NCBI RefSeq assembly: GCF_041381155.1
Contig: NC_091137.1
Span: 27,077,351 to 27,141,350 of the forward strand
Direction of reading: 5' to 3'
Length of the DNA stretch: 64,000 nucleotides
Source of the DNA: Argopecten irradians
Lineage: Eukaryota; Mollusca; Bivalvia; Pectinida; Pectinidae
The translations under genes and the position numbers were made by a program. How positions within the stretch are numbered: position 1 is the stretch's first letter; each line of letters starts with the position of its first letter. Positions 44,701 to 59,700 of this stretch are shown piece by piece. Below the pieces are notes generated by a model, which was not told the origin of the DNA, ran no database searches, and worked only from the letters and a program-made list of their open reading frames with translations.

Positions 44701-47700
44701 ATGTAAGTATACCTTAGCAAATTTACAACAAATCTTTTGCATCGAAAACCGTAATAAACATTTCGAGTACTGTTCACATATAAATTCCAGTTATATTATT
44801 TTTTTTCGGACTATCGGGCCTTCGGACTAACGGGCCTTAGGACTATTGGACCTTCAGACTAACGGGCCTTAGGACTAATGGGACTTCGGACTATTGGGCC
44901 GTAGGGATATAAGGTGGTCACCAAGCGAACATAAACGAATTCCGATAGAAAACAGTGTACGTCAAGAGTCAGTAACGTACGCGATTGGGAAAGTAGGTAA
45001 ATATTAATATTTACATTTTGCCACTGCGACTCCCATTACTCTAATGATAACCGTGATCTGCATTATGAGCCAATAAATGCAGCCTAGATTGGTGTAGTAA
45101 TATCTACTAAATGAATGCGATCTGACCCATATTACGGAAAATTGACATTATGGTGAACTTTTGTTATGAACTTATGAAAAATCTTTAAAGTCGGATAATT
45201 AATAAAAAAGCATTGAAAACAAATGCTGTTCAATTTTATAGGGACTTTTTTTATCCATTGAATTGGCGTTGGTTAAGCTGAAGCGGAATTCGGAGTTCAC
45301 TCGCATCTCATTAGTTTTACTTTGAACTAAATAAATGTAAATATAACAAAAGATTGTTATGTTTGGAGATATAATGCAATCTGGGTGGAATTTCATAGCG
45401 CCCTACGGCGCTATTCTATTATCTGCCACCCAGATTGCATTTATATCTCCATAAATGCAATCTAACAATCCTTAATTGTTAATGGATCACTGAAATGCAA
45501 GAGACAGGAGCAACTCCCCACTTTATACTTGCGTGACGTACATACAGAGACCGGACAGAAGTATTCGGACAAACGCGTCGTGATATATACCGCTAAATTT
45601 CGCGCGGCGCGTAAAAATCGGAATAAATCCAGTTTGGCGGCTTGGTTCGCGTCATCGTATACGTCATCGGAAAGATGACGTCATGCGTAATGTTGTGGCG
45701 GTAAAAATAAATTACGTCGTCTGCTGACGGAATCGCAGGAATTCAAGGAAATAACATGGGTCGTCGTGGTAAAGAAGTGACATCAGGCTTAAGAAAATCG
45801 GTCGTAGCGATGATAGAAGGTGGGATAAAACAAACAATTGTTGCAGATAGGTTAGGCATACCAAAATCTACAATTTCTGATATTTGGAAACGATATGTGA
45901 GACGAGGAAACATAGAAAATATTTGACAGATCGGGACCAGAGAAGGCTCTTAAAAGTTGTGCGTGGAAATAGGAGAAAAACGTTGGATGAAGTAACAGCC
46001 GAATTAAATGACTACAGGAACACTGTAAATGATGTACAGGTTAGTAGTAAAACGATTGACCAGAATTTAAAAAATCAGGGATACCGTAGAAGGGTAGTGA
46101 AGAAAACCATGGTTGTGCGTGAAGTCAATTTGAGGAAACGTGTGACATTTTGCTTTGCTAAAAGAAATCTGACTAGAAAACTATTGGAAAGATGTTATTT
46201 TTTCTGATGAAAGTCAAATCGTGATCGGTAATGACAACAGAATTTTTATATGGAGGCGAAAAGACGAGGCATACCGGCCAGCCTGCATCTGTCCGCGGTC
46301 ACACCGGAAACTTTCCGTGATGATTTGGGGGTGTATTACCCATCATGGAGTTGGTACTGTTTGCAGTGTAAATGGAACCATCAATTCACTAAAATATATT
46401 GAAATTTTGGAAGAGAATTTGTGGCCAGTTTTAGCGAGACACTTCGCAAACCAAAACTACATTTTTCAACAGGACAATGCTCCGGTTCACAAGGCTCGTG
46501 TTGTGTCTGAATTTTTACAAACCATGGTATTCACGTTTTAGAATGGCCCCCACAAAGTCCTGATTTAAATATCATCGAAAATGTGTGGTTAAAACTTAAA
46601 ATACGACTAAAAACAGTGGTCAACAACATCACTAATCAAACAGAACTTTTTGACGCAATACAAATCATCTGGCAAGGCATTGATGTAGAATACATTCAAG
46701 GTTTATACCAATCGATCCCCGATCGTCTGAAGGAAGTACGAAAGTCCAAGGGTCAGATCACCAAATATTAGGTCAGTATCACAACACATATATTTTTTAT
46801 AAAGGGTTTTATTTTCCTAGCGAGATGTACACATGACGTTACGGCGGCCATTTTGTCCGAATACTTCTGTCCGGTCTCTGTAGGTGCAATAAGTCAGGAA
46901 CCGCCCCTCGCGGTGCCCTGTCGTTGTGTCGAATGAAAAGTCTCGTTTGACTTTTGGCTTATCATTCTTACGCTAAATGCAAATTGTTTTATAACAAATA
47001 TGGCTTAAAGTTCATTTTTCAACCATCGTAAATTAGAAAATAATCTTAAAATGTGGAAAACTAATATTCCTTGTCATGTCGGCAAGTTTGTTGTTCGTTA
47101 TAACCTCGCTTTCGGCCAGCTTTCGTTTTGTGTTCCAAAAATAGAATATGACGGTCTATTTTTATCATTTTTTCGGTAGGTATTCCCACGTTTTCCTGTC
47201 GTTTTAGATAACCAATCATTGTAATAAATTATTCAATAAACATCTGAAAACCATATCTGAGCATACAGAACAAATTATTTAAGGTTCATGTCCCTTTAAA
47301 ACTAGTTTGTTTCCGATATACGTGCAAATGTTAGTGTACTCTTAGACTGAATTGTCCCTTTCAAAGTTCATGTGTAGGTAAACAGAACAGAAACTTTTAT
47401 TGTTTTCATGTTTTTTTGTCTAACAATAATGAATAAACAACATCAGATTGCGTTCATCTTTATATAAAATACATTATGAAATATATATCTTCCCTACAAC
47501 ATTTTAGCATGCTTTTGTAAACGGAATAAAAAGGTTTTATTTTTTGTCGAGGAACACTGTTGACCACTTAGTTCACCGAATGTTAGTTTAACATTCCTCT
47601 ATCCTACAAAAGTACTACATATGCGCCTATAGATTCTCAGAAATGGTAACAAATATCATCACAAGTTGTGTTGCATGGGTAGCCGTGTAATTCTGTAGGT

Positions 47701-50700
47701 ATGAGAGAATTATCCCCTAGCTACCGGTTGGTCTCGGGCAATAGACTTATGACGCCAAAGGCTACATTGCATGGCTAATAATGCAATAAAGCTCCCAGAC
47801 GAAACAGCGTCAACAAAATTTTTAAATACTATTTTCTCAGTACAATTTAAACATTTTTTTCTTTCAGAAACTAGACTGTGTTTACTTTCAAAGGTACAAA
47901 AACGAGATTTGCGTTGAAAATATCAAGCAATTTTCATATTTCGAGAATTGATTAGCAGTCGCGTTTTTTTCGAATTTCTTACAAAATGGCAGAAGATCAT
48001 AGTGTTAAAATTGCAATAAAACGTCGAGGTATGAGAGAAAAATACTCTTTCATTTGTGGATATGAAGGTTAGGGATATTCTACGCGAGGGATCACAAAAT
48101 ATTGTAAAATCCTCGGCTTATTTTCAACCTTATACGACACAAGTGTATTGCACGAGAAAATGTAGTATTACATCCGTAGGTATGAGAGAACAAATCATCC
48201 GACACATGCACAATCAATGCCACGTAACGTAACGCATATTACACAAGTAATGTACATAAATATGTCGTATTTGTCTGTTGTAGTCGTCTCCTCATTAAAT
48301 CGGGATTATAAAACTTTCTGTATTCATTACTGGTGTCACACTGACACACGACAAAGTTATCTCACCTTAGCAGTATGAATATCTTCATCAGATTTAATGA
48401 GGCGCGTCTCCTGTAAGGACGAGTGCATATACATTCGTCGTTCTCTTGAATAATCTTTTATTAATTTATTTATACAAATCTTTAACGATAATGTTTTCGC
48501 CACACAAAATCATTAACGACTTGGAACATGATCAATATTGTATTAATCATTATACTGATACGTTTCAACAAGAAATATACAGATTTCATTTGTTAACTTA
48601 AAGCAAAAATTGTCGGCTTGTCATGTATAAACAGTTTAATACAAAGGTATACCACCTGTTTTGCTGATGCAGTGACCACAGAGGACATCGTCCAGTCACC
48701 ATATCAAAACAAATAGATAAGAGCATTTATATTGAGATGATTATCGATGAAAAATGAAAATGGAACTCTTCAGTAATCTAATCGGAGTCAAAAGTAATGA
48801 TAGGATTAATCTACAGAAACACTCATCGATGAAAGAAATGTGATTTCATGTAACGATTATCGGAATCAGGAATCATACAATTAGAATTATTCTACAAGAA
48901 AGGTTATTGGGGACAAAATGATGTAATTCTGTACGGTAAGAACCAAATTACTACACAGAAACAATAATTGCCAACATAGCTATCAGAAAGATTATTGATT
49001 GGAGACATGCTGGAGTGAATCTAAAATGACGAATATCTGAGTTACAATGACGGAATCTATCTACAGTGACGAATATCTGAGTTACAATGACGGAATCTAT
49101 CTACAGTGACGAATATCTGAGTTACAATTATCTGAGTTACAATGACGGAATCTATCTACAGTGATAAATATCTGAGTTACAATGACGGAATCTATCTACA
49201 GTGACGAATATCTGAGTTACAATGACGGAATCTATCTACAGTGACGAATATCTGAGTTACAATGACGGAATCTATCTACAGTGACGAATATCTGAGCTAC
49301 AATGACCGAATCTATCAACAGTGACGAATATCTGAGTTACAATGACGGAATCTATCTACAGTGAAGAATATCTGAGTTACAATGACGGAATCTATCTACA
49401 GTGACGAATATCTGAGTTACAATGACGGAATCTATCTACAGTGACGAACATCTGAGTTACAATGACGTAATCTATCTACAGTGAAGAATATCTGAGTTAC
49501 AATGACGGAATCTATATACAGTGACGAAAATCTGTGTTACAATGACGGAGAATCTATCTACAGTGACGAATAACTTAGTTACATTTGTACAATGACGGAA
49601 TCTATCTACAGTGACGAATATCTGAGTTACAATGACAGAATTTATGTACAGTGAAGAATATCTGATTACAATGACGGAATCTATCTACAGTGGCGAATAT
49701 CTGAGTTACATGACGGAATCTATCTACAGTGATCTGAGAATATCTGAGTTACAATGACGGAATCTATCTCCAGTGACGAATATCTGAGTTACAATGGCGG
49801 AATCTATCTACAGTGAAGAATATATGAGTTACAATGACGGAATTTATCTACACTGACGAATATCCGATTTACAATGACGGAATTCATCTACAGTAACGTT
49901 TATTTACGGAAGTAACGACAATTAATTTATTAGAACAATTATTGGAGACAGTAAAGGTGGAATTAACATATGGATTTTGGAAGATTACAACGATCGAATC
50001 ACTCTTTATGGTTTTACGTCTAGTAGATAAGAAGAGAATCTCTCACTAAATACAAACCTTGCTGACACATCGAAATGTAGTTGATATACTATATAATGTA
50101 TTTCGTTAATCTTTGTTCACATGTAAGAGACTGAAACGTTAATTTTGTTTTCAACAATATAACATAAATAAGAACATCATTAGATGTATCTGTACTTTTG
50201 TTGTTGTTGTTGAAAACAACCATCTGGAAGCAAATGTCGCTTGAAAGTCCGTATCACTGAAGATTTATTTGAGAAAATCCTCGACAGTGATAAAATTGAG
50301 ATTTTTGTAGATTTTGTCAACGTCTGTGTGCCTATGTCATATCACAGCTGTTCAGTGCTGTATATTAGATGTGCCACCCCCACACTGAGAGGTTTATAAT
50401 GTTACTGAAATATGTCTTGTGTCATATGCCTTAGGCCACAGTGGTGTCATATATAGTTCTAATATATGAAAGGCCATTTTGTCAACTTGTAGTGGATATT
50501 TGTGTACATTATGTGAAAAGTTTGGAAACTCAGATTAATCGCAACATAATGTATGAGTTTGTTGGTATAATATGTTTGTCATCAGTAGAAAAGTTTTTAC
50601 TATATTTTTTTATGTTGAAAAACCTAAACCTTTCAGATATATTAAACATAATCTACTGATTCTGACTGTGGATTGACATAAAGTAGCTCAAGCATGTCAG

Positions 50701-53700
50701 TGTACCTCTACACGGCCGTCCGAATCCCGCCCCCATAACGTGCTGTTGTCATGCATAGTTGTAGTAAATACATCAATTACAGTGTACATTTTTTGTATTT
50801 CAGAAAACATATGATGCATTGTCTAAACATACACTGTATTACCGATCATACAATATGTTAAAGAAGCTAATGGTTTATTACAATGTAACACAAACATATA
50901 AAATGTTATCGTGTATTACATAATGTTTACAGTGTACTGTAGGAACACAGGCTTTGTATTACAAAAAAACAAATAATGTGGTTCAGAAACTAACGTCGCA
51001 ATAGAAAGCAATTAAAACATAGGCTAGATATACTACCGTATTCGACCTTATAAGCGTCCATGTCCCTATAAACACCCCTTCCCCTTTTTGATGCCCCAAT
51101 TTCAATTGCCCAAGCATAAATAGAGACCAAAACTACACAAAACAGTATAGATTTGCAGTAATAGCGTCTTCTTAGCACCTTTTATTTTTTTTCCAATTTT
51201 TAAACACACTGGGCGCTTATTGGGTCTAATACGGTAACATAATATAACATCATTGATTGATGGCTAGGCATAGGTACAAAATGTACGATTTAGGATATAC
51301 ACACTGCAGCCCATCCTTGATACTATCACCCATATCCACCCTTGGATTGTGTCATAAGTAACCTGAAAGTATGTCAGACCATAGACCCTGACCAAATACA
51401 AACACACAGACATTTATTAGAAGATTACAGAGGCGCGACGTCACACGTCAAAGTCAAATATGTATACCTGTTCCACCGACCTATTTTTATTTTTATTTAC
51501 ATAAAATGATTCAAGATGTCGCACACAAAGCCTTCAGTTTTGCTATGACATAGTCCTCTGGTGGATGTAATAGTAGTGATAGTAAACCCTGGAATATCGA
51601 GGGTGACTGCGGCGTAGCTACTATTCTACATGTGTATGTATAGCTGAATTTTTGAAAAGTGCTTGTTCACGATTTACAATGTAAGCGGTAGTCTGATAAA
51701 AGGTGTTAGCGTATAGGTTATTTTAATTCGGGAAGACTTCAATTACTAAAAGTCATAGCTGTCATCAATGCTTACCCTTTCATCAAGCATTATCTTTATA
51801 TTTTACCATCATAAAACATTGCACATAATTGATTCGCTTGTCATTTATAGCAGATCTAAGATCAGATTGAAGATAACAGCAATTTTGACTTTAACAGGCA
51901 CAAGTCATCTCAACTTCAATCGAGGTCTCCTTTTATACTACTATCAACATATTGATGAGGACTTTAACATATGCAAATTAAACAATTCAAAAGTTTTTAG
52001 TTAATTAATTAAGTATAATAATAAATATATAGTAAGAATGGTGAATATTTAAAATTATATGTATGTTCAGAATTCTCCCATGGAGTTATATAAGATTGAA
52101 CATGTTGTAATTTTCATCGCTAAGAAGCAGCAAATTAAGGTGTGCAGTCATTGGACATCAGTATTCGTCACGTTTGTTTATTTTCTATGATATAGTCTAT
52201 GTATTTTTTCTTTTTTTTTCTTTGAATTTTCTGATCTCGTCTATTGATGGAATTCAACCAAATTTGGCATACTTATGAAGAATTGTCTACGCTTTCAGCT
52301 TTTTACTTTTAACTTATAATATTTGCATTTTTTCCAGAACAATTAAGAAAAAAATATAAAAATACACACATATATATGGTTAAACAACAGTGAAGAATAT
52401 GTTTGTCTCATGACTGTATTTCCAGATTATTGTAATTAATTTAACTAATTTTCTTTGTAAGTGGTAAGTTGAAATTAGCTAACTTAGTTCATACAATATA
52501 TATCCGCCAATCAACATCATACATTTTATGTAATTAATGGAAATTGGGATATCTAAATCAGTCGATCATAAAGACCGCGTCACTTACTACAACGTAGAAT
52601 GATTTTGTATACTAAATTATTTAGTTTAGGTTTAGGTTTTATTCAGCCTAGAATCATATTCGTTGTTACAATTTCTGTAATTTTTTGCCCAGCTACTATC
52701 ATCAACAACGGTAAAGTGATATTTAACTTACTTTATACATTATTATATATGGGTTAATAGATGTTGATGTTAATGTATCATACGCTACCAGCTGTTGTTG
52801 GTTGATAGGGAGCAGCTTTGAACACTTAAGTGAACTATTAAAAAAAAATCATATCGGAAAAACTATATGTTCACTACTGTAAGCTTCTGAGGCATTATAA
52901 CAAAAATTTATACAAAGTATGTGATTTTTTTTTTAAATTGAAATTACCCAAAGAGCTACATTTTTTGAAGTCATCTAACAATTAGATAACATCAACCTAC
53001 ATGCTATATAAGCTGGTTAGAGTAAGCATATTTCTTATTTGGTCATCCTGTCTATGAAATAGTTGTAAGCCAATGCGTATAGCACACTAGAATCAAGCTT
53101 CCTCATTCTATGCCCTGAACATATCTTTTTCAACTAATGTGGCACTTAATCATTTAGAAAACGAACATGACTCATTTTATTTTATTTTTAGCTCTTTAAA
53201 TATGATAATCACTTTTTAAATATTGGGTAACATGTAATAGAGTTCACAGCACTTGTAAATCAAATAGAACGAACATTTAGCCTTCACTACAAATCGAATG
53301 ATGGGTGTAGTGATCGGACTTCCCCTCACGTTCTCCCGTTGACTGATCGTGATATCACTGGACATATATCACCCCTATCATTATAACGTTAAACGAGTGC
53401 GTCATTACTTTGTCGTTAGATATACATAAAGTATGTACGGACGTGACATGTCCGGTTAAGTAAGCCAACAGGTGCTCGACCAAAGACCTTAATACACAAT
53501 AAAACTATAATGTACAATAGGGATATAGTCTACAACTAGTTTTATATCATGCTATCAACCTAACAATTTATCTATTTATTTTATACTTTCTAGCATATTA
53601 TTCTTTTCATAAAGGACAAAATTCCTTTTAACAACACCTCTTCAGCATACCCATTAATTGGTGTAATATGTAACGTAAAGGAAACCCATAATAATATCTG

Positions 53701-56700
53701 CATACATGTATACAATATGACCATTCAAGAGTTATTAACCTTTATATTGCTTTGTTTATCATTGATATGATTGATAGTGGGTTTACAACGTAGGAGGTGT
53801 TTTAACCAGAGTACGAAGATCTGCAATTTAACATTCAAAACGATTTATAGAGATTTTTGTTTGTGTACAGGACTATGCAAACAAACACAAACGCAATCTT
53901 GAACAACTGAAATATGAAGACACTTAAGCAACATCTGTAGGAGAAATAGAAATTTTGTCCAACGATACGAGGATTTCAATCAGAAAAAAACCCAACAAAA
54001 TGAGAAAGTTTTCACATTTTTTATTTTGTAATTATTTTGGTTAGGTGGTTACCATGACAACTACATCGGCAATGACACATACCAATTGTATCAAAGACGT
54101 ATTCGATATTTTAAATTCAACAATTCAATCACTAGATAACAGGTTTGAAAATTTAACGGATTTTGGAACCGTGCACAGTTCTTTGATAAGAATAACTAAC
54201 GGGAATGAAGAGAAATACCATGTACATGTACAACAATCACGTATTTAGGTGACCTTATCATACATCAGGTCATAGTATACCACAAATATAAAAGTATGCA
54301 ACATGATGAAACGGGTTTTTACTGTCGACTACCCAAGCGATTTATAGAAATATGTGATCAGATAAATCACTGATCAAATAATAAAAAAAAAACATGAGCA
54401 ACAACAAAATAATAATAACTAAAAATAGCTAAAAGCCTATTTCATAGTTTGGTATTTTACTAAAATTCATATACTGTGATAGAAAATATGTAAGCGACTC
54501 ATCCAGAAATCAGGAAAAAAACCTCATATTTATTTGAAATATACACTGTAGCAGAAAACTTTGATTATATCGTTGTGGTGTATACATCTAGAAAATTTTC
54601 AAAAACGATTTTGAATTATAAAACATTTTTATTGGTTATTTACCCATGGCATACAATAATAGAAACAAAAACCTAAAAAATCTCACCATTTAAGATATTT
54701 AATGTAACATTTGTATTACAGGTACGAGCACGTAACAGATCTGAAGAAAGTCAATCCGAAGTTAAAAGTCTTACTTTCGGTGGGCGGATGGAATGCAGGC
54801 GCCAAACCTTTCTCGGACTTAGCAGCTAGTGAAGCAGGACGAAGAGAATTCGCTACAAGTACAGTGACGTTCCTGCGAAAGAGGTTTTTTGATGGCCTTG
54901 ACATTGATTGGGAGTTTCCCGGGAGCCAAGGTGGTTCACCAAGTGATAAAGACAATCTTTCCTTTTTATTGAAGGTAAATGATAAACATAGTTCGTACAT
55001 ATATGTAACGTACACCAACCACTACACATGGCTGCGTTTAATATATCACTGTTACATTCAAACATATGATATGATCTTCTGGATGTCTTCTGGTGTTTCT
55101 TTTCAAAGAAAATTAGTCACATCTTGTTTGAAAGGATTACATTGTCTTACTGGTTTTTTTGTGTGTATCAGTACGAAATGCTATTGGTGATTTATTTGGA
55201 CTAAATTTTTGTTGATTTAGTAGAAAACATTTTTTGGTTAATTCGTTTTGTTGTATATGTTTATCGAATGATATGTTACTCCAGGAAACTTTTAGAAATT
55301 GCAAAAATGTAAGATACTAACAATAATTAATTAAAAAGTAATCATAAATTAAATAATTAAAGAGCAATATGATGTAATACCGCCTTGTTAAATTGCAATT
55401 ATTATTAAGGTCGTAGCCAGATATCATTATTTTATGTTATAGCAGGGCGGTATATCAACATATTGACTGAATAAAAGGTCTTTGATTTAAAAAAAATAGG
55501 GATTGATTAAAAACGTTTATTATATATAGCGTCATATCATATTGCTATTAAAAGAAGAACAATAACATCAACGTCTTGACAATGCGAGTTCATAATGTAA
55601 TATTTACATTTTCATTGCAGTCCCTCTATGTAACATTACCCAGCGCAGTTTGCATTCATATAGTTTATGCACTTCAAGCGTTTATTGTGACGTCACAATT
55701 GTCGTGCTAATGAACACGGAAAACGGCTGTTCAAATGGCTGTTCCATCCATGAAGATATTGAATGATTAATTCCTTAAAGATGCAGAATCCCTTGCGATT
55801 TCATCATAAAATTGTAACCAAATGTAAATGTAAGCATGGAACGTCTTTCCGTTGGCATTCATAGCCAATATGAATGCCAACTCAAAGACAATCAATGCTT
55901 AAATAATGCAGAATGTAAACCTTTTAGAACCTTGTAATAACATGTTCACTGATTGCATTATAGGAGGTGAGCACTGTATTTGAGAAGGAGGAGAGAGCAC
56001 CAGCCAGAGACCGCCTCATACTGTCTATAGCTGTACCGGCCAGCGAGGATAAGATTAGTAACGGATTCAAAGTTCCGGACGTGTCCAGGCAAGTGGTATC
56101 TGAGCTTTACGACAGAGAAAAAAGTCTTTTAATCGGCATGTTCTGTTAATTGCAGTATCATTACGTACATGATTTGAATAAAATTCAGAAGAAATTTAAA
56201 TCTGTGGTGATTTGACGGAAGAGTCCTGGTATTAGTACATTATATATTCTACCAAAATAACTTAATATCTCTTAGATATTTAAGTGAAATTTCACAACGT
56301 TATACTTATGGTTCCAGGTATTGTGATATCATAAACGTCATGACGTATAACTACCATGGGAGTTGGGAGAACACAATAGGTCACCACAGCGCCCTCTTCA
56401 AACGAAATGTGGACACAACTGAGTACCAGTCCAAACTCAATGTGGTAAGATATGTTTTCCTACTCATACTTTTCATTTCAATTTCAACAAAATTTTATTT
56501 CAAATAAATTGAAATGGGATTAAACAACAGGCAGTGCCTATGTAAGTAACTTCTACTTTTACTTAATTTCTGCAGTTGAGCTAACAATAATATCCCTTTG
56601 TAACCTTCATTGATTTCCTTTCATGATACCCTATCCTTCATTTCTAGACATAAGGTAATGTTTTTGCCATCTTTGGTTATCCTTAACTGGTTTTTATTCA

Positions 56701-59700
56701 ATACCCGTCAATTTCATTGCATGCTTGCCATGTTTCATGGACTTGTTAATTGGTATTCTCTGTGCCTCGCAAGTGATATCAGATGATGATTAAAACTGTT
56801 ATTTTGGTACAACCGAGATTTAAGATGCCCGTTCACTTCGATATAGAACTGGAATCTGGTATATGCTATTATTATACCCCCGTAACGAAAATAGGAATAT
56901 ACTAGAAGTCAGTTATCGTATCTTATGAATTCTGTTAAGTTTAATGGCGGCCAGATAACTTTAGATTCTTTGAAAATCATCAACAGGTTCAACATCTCCA
57001 GATTTTACTATTGAAAAAAAACAACCTCTGAACTTCACTAATCAGTACAAAACTAACGTAATCCAATAAGATATCAAACTGCATTGATATTGTTAATACA
57101 TCTCACTTTCTGTACATAACTTGTACCATGGTACCATATCATTCCCAACAGTGATACGTTAAAACGCTTATTGTAAAATACTTTGACAACTATTGACTTA
57201 TTTCAGCAAATTTACAGTCAATCACAGGGCATAATACTTTGACTATCTCTGTATTTTTGTACAGGCGTGGACGATGAACTATCTTATTCGTATGGGAGCA
57301 CAAGCCAGCAAGCTCATCGTTGGTTTTCCACAGTACGGCCGCGGATATACCCTTGCTGACTCTAACAAGAACGCAATCGGCGATCTGGCTACCGGCGGGA
57401 GTGTCAGCGGTACATATACGAAAGAAGCTGGTTTCTTGGCTTACTATGAGGTATGCATTTCTTCATGTTTGAAATAGTATTTTTTCAACTTTTACATTCT
57501 GTGTAAAATATCTTAAACCTACTCCATGTTAGGAAGCGTAGCGTAGTTTGCACCCTTTTCTTTTACAATGCACTTTCTGTTGCAGATATGCAGGATGCTT
57601 AAACTAGGAGCAGTGGTGACATGGGACGATGCACAGAAAGTGCCCCACTTGGTGCTTGGTGACCAATGGATTGGCTTTGATAATGAGCAGAGCATCAAAG
57701 AAAAGGTAATTAATATCGAAGTATCATTATCAACTATTGTTTAAAGCGACGTAGTGATTGATTTTCAATTTAAACTTTTTAATATTTAACACTATAATTT
57801 GCTTTTATTTCATGTTTTAGGTGAAGTGGCTCAAGAATTATAAGTTTGGTGGAATAATGGTTTGGGCGCTTCCATTAGACGACTTTAGGGGTGACCAGTG
57901 TAGCCAGGGAGAAACCTACCCTATCCTTCGCAGTATTATCAGGGAACTTAACAAGAAGGACGTTGAGTCAGATGTGATAAAAGCTGCTTCCGACAATCCC
58001 ATATCAATATCGTCCAATGTTGTCAGTTTGGACACAAAATCGTCTGATATTCAAACACACAATTTGGACCAACAAGTCGGCTCGGATACAAAGTCGTCAA
58101 AGAGCAACACACAACCTTCAGAGCAAAGAGTTGACCCAGAATTAAAATCATCTAATAGCAACACACAGACTGCTAGAGAGCAATCCAGCTCGGACACAAA
58201 ACCACCCGATAGCCAAAGAAAAGTTGTAGTACAAAAAGTCAGCTCGGACACAAAACCATCGGACAGCCAAGTACAAGCTGAAAAAACGCAAATCACCCCA
58301 GGCATGAAATTGTCTGGTAGTCAAACTAAGACTTCAACATATGTCAGGTCGGATACAAATAAACCTGATGGCCAAGAGCCTTCTACCTCAGCACATCGAG
58401 TTACATCGAACATTGTAGAAATCGGGCCCGTTGAGCAAACAGACAGTGCACGCCAAAGTCCTCTAACTGGGCCGTCCTCTAGACAGAGCAAGACTAATTT
58501 GAAGAATGCCAAAGATAAGAGTGATTCAGTAACAAAGAAAGGACAAAAGGACCCAGCCATTATATTGGATACCAGTCCCCGTCGTACGATTGTTCAAGCA
58601 AAACCAGTCATTAACGATCCGAAAACTGAAGTGTTAAGCGATATTATAGGAACAAATGAAAAGAAGATGAAAACAAAGATTAAAAAAGCGAAAACTAATT
58701 CAAAGAAAAAACTGATAAAATCTTCACCAATGAATACTGATCCATTAGTAAAATTGAATACAAAAAAGTCATCGAACAGTCCAGAGAAATCAACCGGTAA
58801 CGATAAAAGTAGACCGCGAATGCAAGCAAAAAACAGAGGTCTAAAACCAGTTGTTCAAAAGCAGACTGCCAAAAATGCACAAACTCCGATTGTGAAAGGA
58901 ACTGCTATAAGCGATTCTTTAAAAGACGTTGTCAAAGGACATAAAGATGTCATTGGGAAGGCAAAGGTAGTTGATGAGGTACGTACAGCTGCGGAAAAAC
59001 GCTTGTCGAAGTCTGATGGAAAACAAAAAAAGAAGACAAGTGAAACCGCCGCCAAGACTGCTCCACTTATGTTTCCTGTCACTAAAACACATTCCACTGA
59101 TACCAAGGACAGTAACCGGGTTGTTGGAGACGAATCTGCAAGATCTGTTCAAAAAGTAAAAGATTCAATGTTACAAAAAATGAAATCAAATCAAACAAAG
59201 AGTGGAACACGTGTTAGCTCGTCAATTTTAAAGAAAGGACAGAATCCAAAGAAATCATCGAAATCAGCAGCCCGAAGTAGTGCACTTGCTGTAAGTCCTC
59301 TTGAAGTGAACGATTTCAAACTATCCTCCAGCAAATCTGGAGCGTTAAAAGGAAAACAGACGGCCTTAGAAACCCTTAAAGACAAATCTATAAATACACG
59401 AAATAGTCAATCGGATGTATCTGCTAAATCTGGTGTTACAGCAAATTCAAAAAGTGCAATGGGGAACGCACAAGAAAGAGAAACATCTGTACCGAGTGAT
59501 AAACATCAATCAAAAGCAAGTGCCTCCTTGTCAACAAAGCCGACTAAAACAAATAAAGACAATAAAGCTCAGACTGAACCAGGCATTGAGAGTGTCAATG
59601 GTGAGGAAAGCTCTAAATTTACGTCTAGAAAGTTGCTTCAAATGATGGACACAAATGATAATGAGAGAGGAGGTGGCGGATTAGGTGGTATGATAAATTC

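Larger units (their letters stand above)
43711..47299. mobile_element. TTAA-flanked DNA element hosting two nested insertions
   Basis: The left end TTAAAGGGACATGAACCT is inverted at the right end (AGGTTCATGTCCCTTTAA, with one base difference beyond it). TTAA lies on each side, as for piggyBac- or Kolobok-type insertions. After removing the nested elements (43980-44922 and 45543-46882), about 1.3 kb of own sequence remains, without a recognised transposase. Confidence 0.75.

Noticed and set aside
42309..47364. Still larger element bounded by AGGGACAATTCAGT and its inverse
   Set aside because: The 14-bp inverted match is suggestive, but no target duplication was found and the left end lacks the longer similarity seen in other termini.
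48284..48406. Foldback with CATTAAATC / GATTTAATG arms
   Set aside because: Arms are short and AT-rich, without target duplication or another copy in the window.
54045..54248. 67-codon ORF in chitinase intron 2
   Set aside because: No motif, no splice context, and it interrupts the chitinase frame if included.
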